21,463 nucleotides of DNA from an uncultured Amaricoccus sp. (GTDB lineage Bacteria > Pseudomonadota > Alphaproteobacteria > Rhodobacterales > Rhodobacteraceae). Shown here one piece after another: positions 1-6,907 of the stretch (positions within the stretch are counted from its first letter, which is position 1; every line of letters begins with the position of its first letter). The notes beneath the pieces are model-generated. The model saw nothing but the letters and a program-made list of their open reading frames with translations, ran no database searches and was not told the origin of the DNA. The stretch is taken from the NCBI RefSeq assembly GCF_937891315.1, contig NZ_CALAGI010000086.1, forward strand, positions 1 to 21,463, in the 5' to 3' direction. A program made the position numbers and the translations under genes.

Positions 1-78
1 CGCGGGCGCGCCACTGGCGCCCCCTAAGGTCGGTCCGCGGGAAAAATCTCGATCCAAACCAAGCAAACGGATCCAGTA

Positions 79-1452
79 TTAACGGCCGGCGGCGACGCGG
101 CTTTCGAGCCCGTCGAGGATATGCGTGGCGATCCCGGCATAGTCGCCGTCGAAATGGTGGCCGCCCTTGGTCGAGATCACCTCGACCTTGTTCGGGTCGA
201 CGCCGGGGCAGGCGCTGTCGGTTTCCTGATCGCCATGGATGCATTGGACGAGGCCGGTCGGCAGCGCGGCGATTTCGGGGCCGGTCGGGGTCGCGTCGGA
301 AGAAGCGCTGCCGAGCCAGCCCGCCACGGTGATCTCCCAATCCGCCGTCGCGCCGGGGGCGAGGAGCGAGATCTCGGTCACCCTGGCCTGCGTTTCGGGG
401 GGCATGGTGCGAAAGGCGGCGGGCAGCACGCTGGCACCGAAGGAATAGCCGGCGAGGATCACCTTCTCGACGTTCCAGCGCTCGGTATAGACGTCGATCA
501 GCCGGGCGAGCTCGCGCCCCGTCTCCTCGGGCGTGCGCCGGGACCAGAACCAGCGCAGCGAGTCGACGCCGATGGTCGGCACGCCGTCCGTCTGGAGCAG
601 TCCGGCCACGGTCTTGTCGAGGTCGCGCCAGCCGCCGTCGCCGGAAAGCATGATCGCCATGGCATCATGTTTCGGCTCGGTCGACAGTTCGACGATCGCG
701 GGCGCGTCCCCGGCGATCGCGGCCTCGGCGATGGTCGAGGCGATCGCGTCGCCGAGCGCCGCCTCGCCCGCCGCCGGGGACTGCTTGCGGGTGAGCGTGA
801 CGCCGGCGGTGCCGAGCGCGTCGGCGCGGGCGGTGGCATCCGCGTCGGCGTCCGAGCCGAGCACGAGCGTCAGCGGCGCCGGTTGCGCGCCGGCGGGCAG
901 GGCGTAGGAGGCGCCGCCGTCGCTGGCGTCGACCCGATCGAACTTGGTGCAGAGCCGGGTGCCGAGCGCCTCGCCGGCGGTGGGGTTCGCGGCGATCACG
1001 GCGCCGAGCGTGTCGGCCGGCGTCTGGCTCAGCACGTCGATGGCGATCGCGCCGCCCTCGCCGAAGCCGGCGAGGATCGGCGCGTGAAAGGTGTCGGCGC
1101 CGGTCGCGCGCTGCAGGGCGTGACCGATCCGCTCGAAATCCGCGACGAGATAGGCGCAGCTCTTGCCCTGCGCCGCGACGCCGGCGTCGATCGCGGGGAA
1201 ATAGCGCGGCAGGTCGATGCCGACCACCACCGCGTTGGCATGGCGCAGGCGCGCGGCCAGCGTCGCCTCGGCATCGCCCCAGCCGTCGCCGTCCGACAGC
1301 AGGAACACCGTGCCGGTCGCCGGCCCCTCGGGCATCAGCACCACCGGATCGGGGATGAGGCCGGGGTCGAAATCCGGCACCGGCGGCGCGTCGGCGAAGG
1401 CGGCGCTGGCCGTGGCGGCCGTGGCGGCGAGAATCGCGAGGGAACGGCGCAT
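79..1452 (-). CDS. acvB: AcvB/VirJ-family lysyl-phosphatidylglycerol hydrolase (AtvA)
   Basis: The 457-residue product has a signal peptide (about residues 1-21, ending ASAAFA) and two alpha/beta-hydrolase-like halves, the AcvB layout. The C-terminal VirJ-like half carries LSGDGGW and the nucleophile motif GYSFGA with Ser at residue 337; HHFDGDY near the end offers the likely catalytic His. The N-terminal half has GFGEGG where GxSxG is expected (Glu at residue 132), so it looks catalytically dead. Length matches the family. In Agrobacterium, AcvB is a periplasmic protein that removes lysine from lysyl-phosphatidylglycerol; in Rhizobium tropici the homologue atvA forms an acid-tolerance operon with lpiA. 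The same arrangement holds here: the start codon overlaps the stop of the upstream synthase gene (TGATG on the minus strand), implying translational coupling. Function is inferred from family and context. Confidence 0.9.
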   Translation of the reverse strand: MRRSLAILAATAATASAAFADAPPVPDFDPGLIPDPVVLMPEGPATGTVFLLSDGDGWGDAEATLAARLRHANAVVVGIDLPRYFPAIDAGVAAQGKSCAYLVADFERIGHALQRATGADTFHAPILAGFGEGGAIAIDVLSQTPADTLGAVIAANPTAGEALGTRLCTKFDRVDASDGGASYALPAGAQPAPLTLVLGSDADADATARADALGTAGVTLTRKQSPAAGEAALGDAIASTIAEAAIAGDAPAIVELSTEPKHDAMAIMLSGDGGWRDLDKTVAGLLQTDGVPTIGVDSLRWFWSRRTPEETGRELARLIDVYTERWNVEKVILAGYSFGASVLPAAFRTMPPETQARVTEISLLAPGATADWEITVAGWLGSASSDATPTGPEIAALPTGLVQCIHGDQETDSACPGVDPNKVEVISTKGGHHFDGDYAGIATHILDGLESRVAAGR

Positions 1453-4043
1453 CAGCGGTCCTCCTTGAGGCCGCGTCCGATCAGCCGGGCGGCGTCGAGC
1501 AGAATGAGGGCGGGGGTCGCGGAGCCGACGACGGCGAGATAGCGCGGACGCCAGGCCGGCTTCAGCTTTTCCTTGAAGCCGCGCAGGCCCTTGAAATTGT
1601 AGGAGGGCACGCCCTGCTCGAACAAGGCGTTGCCGAGCCGTTGCCAGGTCGGCGCCGCCATGCTGGCCGAGAGGCCGGCGAGCGGTGCCATGCCGAGGCT
1701 GAACCAGGCGACGCCTTCGGCCTTCAGCAGTTCGCACAGGCGCAGGAACAGGAATTCCATGCCGATGTTCGGAATGCCCTCGACATGGCGCATCAGGTCG
1801 ATCGCCACCTCCTCGCCGCGGTCGGTGCCGAGCAGCGTGGCGAAGGCGACGATTTCCGCGCCGGCGCGCAGAACGGCGACCCGCTGCGCCGCGACGTAGC
1901 CGGGCTCGAAGGCGCCGAGCGAGAAACGCTTCTCGCCGGCGCCCCGCGCGGCGAGCCAGGCATCGGAGATGGCGCGCAACCGGTCGAGCGCGGCGGGCAC
2001 CGCCTCGGGAGAAAGGATCTCGACGGCGAGCCCCTCGCGGGCGCCCCGGCTCAGCACGTTGCGGTGGCCTGAGCGCGACCCGCCCTTGAGATCGAAGGCC
2101 GCGAGATCGACCCGCGCCTCCTCGCCGAGCTTGTAGAACCGCAGGCCCGCGTCGGCATAGAGCGGCAGTTGCTCGGGGCTGGTCTCGTAGAAGGCGGCGC
2201 GGCCGCCGGCGGCGCGCGCGGTCTCGACGAAGCGCCAGATCAGCTCGGGCCAGAGTTCGAGCGGGCCGACGGGATCGAACAGCGCGATCCAGGAGTTGCC
2301 CTGACGGCCGTACATGACGAAGGCGCGGCCGTCGTCGGAGAACATCAGCCGCTTGTCGCCCATCCGCGCGAGATTGGCGCCGGCGGCCGGTTGCGCGCGG
2401 ATCACCTCGACCGCGCGGGCGAGCGCCTCGGCGTCCGGCGGCGCGCCGCGATCCGGCGCCGGACGCAGCAGCGACCAGGCGGCGGCGAGGCCGGCGAGGA
2501 GGCTGGCGCCGAACAGCGCCCGCAGACCGCGCGGGGCCTCCGCCGAGATCTCGAAGCGCAACCAGCTCTCGGCGCCGAACTCCGCGTGCTCGAAGACGAA
2601 GAGGAGCAGCGCCAGCGCGCAGAGCAGCACCACGGCCACCGCCGCGATCCAGGGCGGCGTCAGCTGGATTTCGAGCAGCGCCGCCCGCCGGTCGAAGGCC
2701 CGCCGCCCGAGCAGGAGGGCGACGATCAGGATCAGCAGCGCCGCCGCCTCGAAGATCGCCACCGCCTTGACCAGCGACAGGATCAGCGCGGCGGCGGCGG
2801 CGAGGAGCGCCATCCACCAGGCGCCATCGAGCCGGAAGGCGAGACCGCGCGCCGAGATCATCAGCACCGCGCCGAGCACGCTGGCGAGGAAATGCGCGCC
2901 CTCGATCAGCGGCAGCGGCAGGAACTGGCCCAGCCATTCGAGGTCGATGCTGCGCGCCGGGGTGACGGCGGAGAAGACGAGCATGGCGCCGAGCATCAGG
3001 GCGAGGGCGGCGATCGCCTGCGGCGCGAGGCCGCCGGTGGCGCGCATCACCGGCATCGCCGGGCTCGCCAGCCGCCGCGCCTCGGCGAAGGCGAGGCCGA
3101 CGGCGGCGATGGCAAGCGGCAGTGCCTGATAGACGAGGCGGTAGAGCGCGAAGGCGGCCAGGATCTCGGCGGTGGGCGCGGTGCCGGCGAGCGCGGAGAG
3201 AAGCACCGCCTCGAAGACCCCCAGTCCGGCCGGCACATGGCTGAGGATGCCGAGCGCCAGCGCCACGGCGAACAGCGGAAGCAGCGTGACATAACCGATC
3301 GCGCCGGCCGGCAGGAACGCCCAGAGCACGCCGGCGGCGCAGGCGACATCCACCGCCGTTATGCCAAGCTGGCGCAGCATCAGCCCGCGCGGCGGCGGTT
3401 CGAACATGCGCCCGCCCGGCAGGCGCATTGCGCGGCCGGCGAAAACCAGCGGCGCGGAAGCGGCGGCGAGAGCGGCGATGGCGATGGCAACGACCGCGCC
3501 GGGTGGGACGCCGGTCAACCCGGCGACGGCGCGGGCGCTGACGAGCGCGGCGAGCGCGCTGGTCGCCGCGAGGCCGAGGCCGAAGGCGACGGTGACGAAG
3601 ACGACGACGCGGGCGATGTCGCCCGGTCCGATGCCGAGCGGCGTGTAGAAGCGCAGGCGGACGGCGCCGCCGCTGAGCGGCCCGAAGCCCGCCGTCTGGG
3701 CGACGGCGTAGGCCGCCGCCGCGCCCGGGGCGATCCGCCGCCACGGCTGCGGCAGGCCGAGCGCGGCGAAGGCGGTGGCGTCGTAGAAGGTAAGCGCGAG
3801 AAAGCTGAGCGCGGTCAGCAGAACGCCAAGGCCGATCCGCCAGGGCGGCGCGGAGAGAAGCGCCGCCACCACCTCCGGATAGCTCGCCTCCGTCGCGAGG
3901 CGCGTCAGCGCGACGACGGCGAGGACCAGCATGACGAGGGTGAAGCCGCCGATCAGCAAGCCGCGTCGACGCCCGGCCCAGGCGGCGAGCCTCGCCCGCG
4001 CGCCGGCGTGCTCGGTCGGTTCATCGATTTCGAAACCGGTCAT
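1452..4043 (-). CDS. mprF: Bifunctional lysyl-phosphatidylglycerol synthase/flippase MprF (LpiA)
   Basis: The 863-residue membrane protein matches full-length MprF/LpiA. Residues about 28-540 are a long series of hydrophobic segments (flippase part). Residues about 540-863 form the cytosolic DUF2156/GNAT-like synthase, with GDKRLMF near 561, YGRQGNSWIALFDPVGP, KLGEEARVDL, DLMRHVEGIPN near 745 and LGMAPL near 781. The family transfers lysine from lysyl-tRNA to phosphatidylglycerol and flips the product outward, lowering surface negative charge and protecting against cationic peptides and acid. The start at 4043 (MTGFEIDEP) was chosen because it has an AGAGG-like ribosome site; an upstream in-frame ATG at 4166 would add 41 Arg-rich residues without family resemblance. 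The gene is first in a two-gene operon with acvB and divergent from the 5'-nucleotidase gene. Confidence 0.93.
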   Translation of the reverse strand: MTGFEIDEPTEHAGARARLAAWAGRRRGLLIGGFTLVMLVLAVVALTRLATEASYPEVVAALLSAPPWRIGLGVLLTALSFLALTFYDATAFAALGLPQPWRRIAPGAAAAYAVAQTAGFGPLSGGAVRLRFYTPLGIGPGDIARVVVFVTVAFGLGLAATSALAALVSARAVAGLTGVPPGAVVAIAIAALAAASAPLVFAGRAMRLPGGRMFEPPPRGLMLRQLGITAVDVACAAGVLWAFLPAGAIGYVTLLPLFAVALALGILSHVPAGLGVFEAVLLSALAGTAPTAEILAAFALYRLVYQALPLAIAAVGLAFAEARRLASPAMPVMRATGGLAPQAIAALALMLGAMLVFSAVTPARSIDLEWLGQFLPLPLIEGAHFLASVLGAVLMISARGLAFRLDGAWWMALLAAAAALILSLVKAVAIFEAAALLILIVALLLGRRAFDRRAALLEIQLTPPWIAAVAVVLLCALALLLFVFEHAEFGAESWLRFEISAEAPRGLRALFGASLLAGLAAAWSLLRPAPDRGAPPDAEALARAVEVIRAQPAAGANLARMGDKRLMFSDDGRAFVMYGRQGNSWIALFDPVGPLELWPELIWRFVETARAAGGRAAFYETSPEQLPLYADAGLRFYKLGEEARVDLAAFDLKGGSRSGHRNVLSRGAREGLAVEILSPEAVPAALDRLRAISDAWLAARGAGEKRFSLGAFEPGYVAAQRVAVLRAGAEIVAFATLLGTDRGEEVAIDLMRHVEGIPNIGMEFLFLRLCELLKAEGVAWFSLGMAPLAGLSASMAAPTWQRLGNALFEQGVPSYNFKGLRGFKEKLKPAWRPRYLAVVGSATPALILLDAARLIGRGLKEDR

Positions 4044-4114
4044 CCGTCGGCCTCTCGCCAGCGCCCCGGGCCGAGAGGCGCGCGAGCGTGCCCGCATGCC
4101 CCGCCGCGCCGCGA

Positions 4115-4147
4115 GTCGCAAGGGGCGAGGCCCTATCGTCTTGCGAC
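4115..4147. promoter_or_regulatory. 8-bp inverted repeat between divergent genes
   Basis: GTCGCAAG (4115-4122) and CTTGCGAC (4140-4147) are perfect inverted copies separated by 17 bases, in the 158-bp gap between the divergent mprF and 5'-nucleotidase genes. The spacer contains a smaller GGGC/GCCC dyad. It could be an operator shared by the two promoters or a hairpin in one leader. No convincing -35/-10 pair was found nearby. Confidence 0.3.
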
Positions 4148-4201
4148 CGTCATGCCGGGCGGGCACAGTCGGGGAATACGCTTGATCCGAAGGAAACCGC
4201 C

Positions 4202-5809
4202 ATGCGCCACCGCCTCCTTCCGCTCGCCGCCGCCATCACCGGCGCGTTCGCGGCGCCCGCCGGGGCCTTCACGCTCGATATCCTGCATATCAACGATTTC
4301 CACAGCCGGATCGAATCGATCAACAAGTTCGACGCGACCTGCTCGTCCGACGAGGAGGCGGCGGGCGAATGTTTCGGCGGCGCCGCCCGGCTCGCGACCG
4401 AAATCAGGGCGCGGCGCGACGCGGCCGAGGCGCGGGGCGAGCCGGCGCTGCTGCTCTCCACCGGCGACAATTTCCAGGGGTCGCTGTTCTTCAGCACCTA
4501 TTCCGGCAAGGCCGAGCTCGCCTTCCTGAACGAGATGGGCTTCGATGCGATGGTGCTCGGCAACCACGAATTCGACCTCGGGCCGGCGCCGCTGGCCGCC
4601 TTCATCGAAGGCGCGAACTTCCCGGTGCTGTTCGGCAATACCGACGCCTCGGCCGATCCGAAGCTCGGGCCGCTCGACAAGGGGCCGCTGATCCTCGATG
4701 TCGCGGGCGAGAAGGTGGCGATCCTCGGCGCGATCACGCCCGAGACGGCCGAGATCTCGACGCCCGGACCGACGGTGAGCTTTGGCGACCCGATCGCCTA
4801 TCTGAAGGGCGCGGTCGCGGCGGTCGCGGCCGAGGGCGTCGATCACATCATCGTGCTGAGCCATCTCGGCGTGCCGGCGGATATTCGCGTCGCCGAGCAG
4901 GTGCCGGGGATCGACGCCATCGTCGGCGGTCACAGCCACACGCTGTTCTCGAACACGGTCGAGGGCGCGCCCGAGCCCTATCCGCTGCTCGTCGACGGGC
5001 CGGACGGGGTCAAGGTGCCGATCGTCTCGGCCGGGGCCTATTCGAAATATCTCGGCGACCTGACGCTCACCTTCGACGATGCAGGCAAGGTGACGGCCGC
5101 GACCGGGTCCACCATCCTGCTCGATGCGAGCGTGACGCCGGATCCGAAGGTGCTGGAGGAGATCAAGGCCTATGTCGGCCCGATCGAGGAGCTGAAGGCG
5201 AAGAAGGTCGCGGTGATCGGCGCCGATATCGACGGCAGCCGCGAAAGCTGTCGCGCGGGCGAATGTCCGATGGGCGATCTGGTCGCCGAGGCGATGCGCG
5301 ACCGGGTGAAGGGCCAGGGCGTCACCATCGCGTTGCAGAACGGCGGTGGCTTGCGCGCCTCGATCCAGGGCGGCGAGGTCAGCAAGGGCGATGTGCTGGC
5401 GGTGCTGCCGTTCCAGAACACGCTCTCGACCTTCAACATCCCGGGAGCGGGGATCGTCGCCGCGCTGGAGAATGGCGTCAGCCAGGTCGAGGAGGGCGGC
5501 GGCCGCTTCCCGCAGGTCGCGGGGCTCAAATTCAGCTGGGACCCGTCGGTCGCGCCCAACGCCGGGAGGATCAAGGAGGTGCTGGTGTTCGAGGGCGGCG
5601 CCTGGGTGCCGATCGCGCCGACGAAGATCTACACCGTCGCGACCAACAATTTCATGCGCAACGGCGGCGACGGCTATGTCGCACTGCGCGACCAGGGCAC
5701 CGAGGCCTATGACTTCGGCCCGAACCTGGAGGACGTGCTCGGCGACTATCTCGCGAAGCACCCGGACTATGTGCCGGGGACCGACGGGCGGATCACGCGG
5801 ATCGAATAG
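4202..5809 (+). CDS. Secreted bifunctional metallophosphatase/5'-nucleotidase
   Basis: The 535-residue product has a Sec signal peptide (residues 1-22, ending APAGA) followed by the binuclear metallophosphatase core: DILHINDFHSR (D-x-H motif), STGDNFQGS, VLGNHEFDLG, VLSHLGV and GGHSHT. The C-terminal 5'-nucleotidase domain follows, with QNGGGLRASIQGG, VLPFQNTLSTF (substrate binding) and NNFMRNGGDGY. This is the UshA/NT5E layout and a normal length. It should act in the periplasm, hydrolysing nucleotides to nucleosides and phosphate; exact substrates cannot be read from sequence. The start at 4202 follows AAGGAAA and begins the signal peptide directly; the longer frame to 4088 adds non-homologous residues. 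CxxxxxxxxxxC pairs early in the mature protein and at SCRAGEC may form disulfides. The gene is monocistronic, divergent from mprF, and convergent with the small secreted-protein gene across the 63-bp repeat. Confidence 0.92.
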   Translation: MRHRLLPLAAAITGAFAAPAGAFTLDILHINDFHSRIESINKFDATCSSDEEAAGECFGGAARLATEIRARRDAAEARGEPALLLSTGDNFQGSLFFSTYSGKAELAFLNEMGFDAMVLGNHEFDLGPAPLAAFIEGANFPVLFGNTDASADPKLGPLDKGPLILDVAGEKVAILGAITPETAEISTPGPTVSFGDPIAYLKGAVAAVAAEGVDHIIVLSHLGVPADIRVAEQVPGIDAIVGGHSHTLFSNTVEGAPEPYPLLVDGPDGVKVPIVSAGAYSKYLGDLTLTFDDAGKVTAATGSTILLDASVTPDPKVLEEIKAYVGPIEELKAKKVAVIGADIDGSRESCRAGECPMGDLVAEAMRDRVKGQGVTIALQNGGGLRASIQGGEVSKGDVLAVLPFQNTLSTFNIPGAGIVAALENGVSQVEEGGGRFPQVAGLKFSWDPSVAPNAGRIKEVLVFEGGAWVPIAPTKIYTVATNNFMRNGGDGYVALRDQGTEAYDFGPNLEDVLGDYLAKHPDYVPGTDGRITRIE

Positions 5810-5822
5810 GAGCGTCGCTCTA

Positions 5823-5885
5823 GAGTCTTGATTTAGCGCAATATCCTAGCCGCCAGACGATTCCGTCTGGTTGGATACTGTTCTA
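5823..5885 (-). repeat. 63-bp palindromic dispersed repeat, copy 1
   Basis: This copy lies between convergent genes and matches the inverse of 21401-21463 at 58 of 63 positions, with all five differences being transitions. The core CCAGACG-ATTC-CGTCTGG is a 7-bp stem with a 4-base loop, flanked by TATC/GATA that can also pair. The minus-strand reading begins TAG, which is the stop codon of the small secreted-protein gene. Just outside the other end is CTCTAGAG (5818-5825). No T-run follows the stem, so it is not a classic intrinsic terminator. In layout it resembles the REP/RPE-type palindromic repeats of Rhizobiales genomes. Confidence 0.85.
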
Positions 5886-6218
5886 ACAGCGCAGGTTGCC
5901 GAACGCGTCGGCGCGGCAGATGCGCGGCCTCGGCGGCGGCACCTCGCCGGGGCGGGGCGGGGTGTCGCCAAAGGCGTTGGTCCGCTGCGCGGGCACGAAG
6001 CCCTTGTCCGCGTTTTCGGCGCCGGCGGGGGTCTGAACCCGTGCGACTCCGGACTTGCGCGGGCGGAACGGCTCGATCGGATCGAACCCATGCGTCGACC
6101 TTCCCGAGCAGGCGACCTGCCCGAGCGCGTTGGTCCGGCAGACCTCGATCGCATGCGTCGTCCGGGGCGCCGCCACCGCCAGCAGGATCAGGATCAGCGG
6201 GATCGTCGAACGGCCCAT
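5883..6218 (-). CDS. Small secreted protein with repeated Cys-bounded motif
   Basis: The 111-residue product has a signal peptide (about residues 1-23, MGRSTIPLILILLAVAAP then TTHA) and a Pro/Arg-rich mature part. One motif occurs three times: CRTNALGQVAC (27-37), QRTNAFGDT (78-86) and CRADAFGNLRC (101-111, the extreme C-terminus). The first and third are bounded by Cys residues ten apart, which suggests two small disulfide loops; the middle copy has lost its Cys residues. I do not recognise a named family and assign no function. The start at 6218 is preceded by a GGGGGA ribosome site. The stop codon is the first three bases of the 63-bp repeat. The gene lies downstream of the GreA-like gene, beyond a strong hairpin, so it may have its own promoter. 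Confidence 0.7.
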   Translation of the reverse strand: MGRSTIPLILILLAVAAPRTTHAIEVCRTNALGQVACSGRSTHGFDPIEPFRPRKSGVARVQTPAGAENADKGFVPAQRTNAFGDTPPRPGEVPPPRPRICRADAFGNLRC

Positions 6219-6243
6219 GAAAGTTTCCCCCGGGACCGAATAT

Positions 6244-6292
6244 GGGGCGCGCCGCGGCCGCGGGAAAGTCCTCTCGCGGCCCGGCGCGCCCC
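6244..6292 (-). terminator. Very strong GC hairpin, probable transcript end or leader structure
   Basis: The arms 6244-6262 and 6275-6292 pair over 18 bp with a single bulged base and a 12-base loop (6263-6274). Each arm contains the octamer GGCGCGCC. The hairpin begins 16 bases past the stop of the GreA-like gene and ends 26 bases before the small secreted-protein start, both on the minus strand. The sequence after it on that strand (ATATTCGG) has no real T-run, so Rho-independent termination is possible but not typical. A structured leader or mRNA stabiliser is the alternative. Confidence 0.55.
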
Positions 6293-6308
6293 GCGGACGG
6301 CGACCGGT

Positions 6309-6791
6309 TCAGTCGGTCGGCAACTCCACCCGCGACACCTCGATCTCGACGCGGCGGGGACCGAGTCGGAGCGTCGCCTCACCGCCCGGGCCGACGCCGA
6401 TCAGGGCGCGGGCGAGCGGCGCGGTGTAGGCGACGGTGCCGTTCGCCGGGTCGGCCTCGTCCTCGCCGGTGATGGTGACGGTCTTTTCCGCCTCGTCCTC
6501 GCTGGTCCGATAGGTGACGCGGGCGCCGAACTGCGCGGCCGGATCGCCCGGATCGGGCGTGACGATCCGCGCGGTCGCGTGCCGCAGGTTCCAGTAGCGC
6601 AGGTCGCGGCGCAGCCGGGCGACATGCTCGGCGTCGGCCTCGGCGGCGAGTTGGGCGTTCAAGGTCTCGATCTCGGCGCTGATCAGGCGCAGGCCGCGCG
6701 CCGTGACGAGGTTCGGCGCGGCGCTGACCGGATGCTCTGGCAGCACCTCGGCTTTCGATCCGTCGTCTTCGCGGACAAAGGCGCGGCTCAA
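6309..6791 (-). CDS. GreA/GreB-family transcription elongation factor-like protein
   Basis: The 160-residue product begins MSRAFVREDD and continues HPVSAAPNLVTARGL, the start shared by alphaproteobacterial GreAB-like proteins. An N-terminal helical region (about residues 35-75, RLISAEIETLNAQL to DLRYWNLRHATARI) would form a short coiled coil; the C-terminal half (about 85-160) is an FKBP-like GreA_C domain with VTYRTSEDEAEKTVTITGEDEADP and NGTVAYTAPLARALIG. Gre factors insert the coiled coil into the RNA polymerase secondary channel and stimulate cleavage of backtracked RNA. The acidic tip pair of true GreA (D..E) is not clearly placed here, so it may be a regulator rather than a cleavage factor. 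The start is TTG (6789-6791), supported by the strong ribosome site AGGGGAGGGAG just upstream. It is divergent from the polyamine operon. Confidence 0.82.
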   Translation of the reverse strand: MSRAFVREDDGSKAEVLPEHPVSAAPNLVTARGLRLISAEIETLNAQLAAEADAEHVARLRRDLRYWNLRHATARIVTPDPGDPAAQFGARVTYRTSEDEAEKTVTITGEDEADPANGTVAYTAPLARALIGVGPGGEATLRLGPRRVEIEVSRVELPTD

Positions 6792-6897
6792 GGCTCCCTC
6801 CCCTGCTTTTCCCGAGCCTAGCCCAGACGGCGGGCGGCGACAACAGCGCCCTCTTGGCGCGCGGGACGGCGCCGTGCTAGGGCTCGGGCCTCATATC

Positions 6898-6901
6898 GGA
6901 G
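6898..6901 (+). promoter_or_regulatory. Ribosome binding site fixing a TTG start
   Basis: GGAG lies six bases before TTG at 6908, the only plausible initiation codon for the first glutamine-synthetase-like gene. The next in-frame methionine codons fall well inside conserved sequence. Confidence 0.65.
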
Positions 6902-6907
6902 TCCGAA

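Noticed and set aside
4148..4201. A Pho box upstream of the 5'-nucleotidase gene
   Set aside because: CGTCAT occurs once but a second correctly spaced direct copy is absent.
2169..4529. Long plus-strand open frame (786 residues) opposite mprF, and similar long frames opposite the 5'-nucleotidase, puuB, agmatinase and ligase genes
   Set aside because: Their translations are Arg/Gly/Ala/Asp-rich with no motifs, and they lie antisense to well-supported genes. Very high GC content removes stop codons from shadow frames.
6854..6885. Sigma-70 promoter before the first ligase gene (TTGGCG with TAGGGC)
   Set aside because: The -10 match is poor and the spacing is 18 bases; in such GC-rich sequence this is close to chance.
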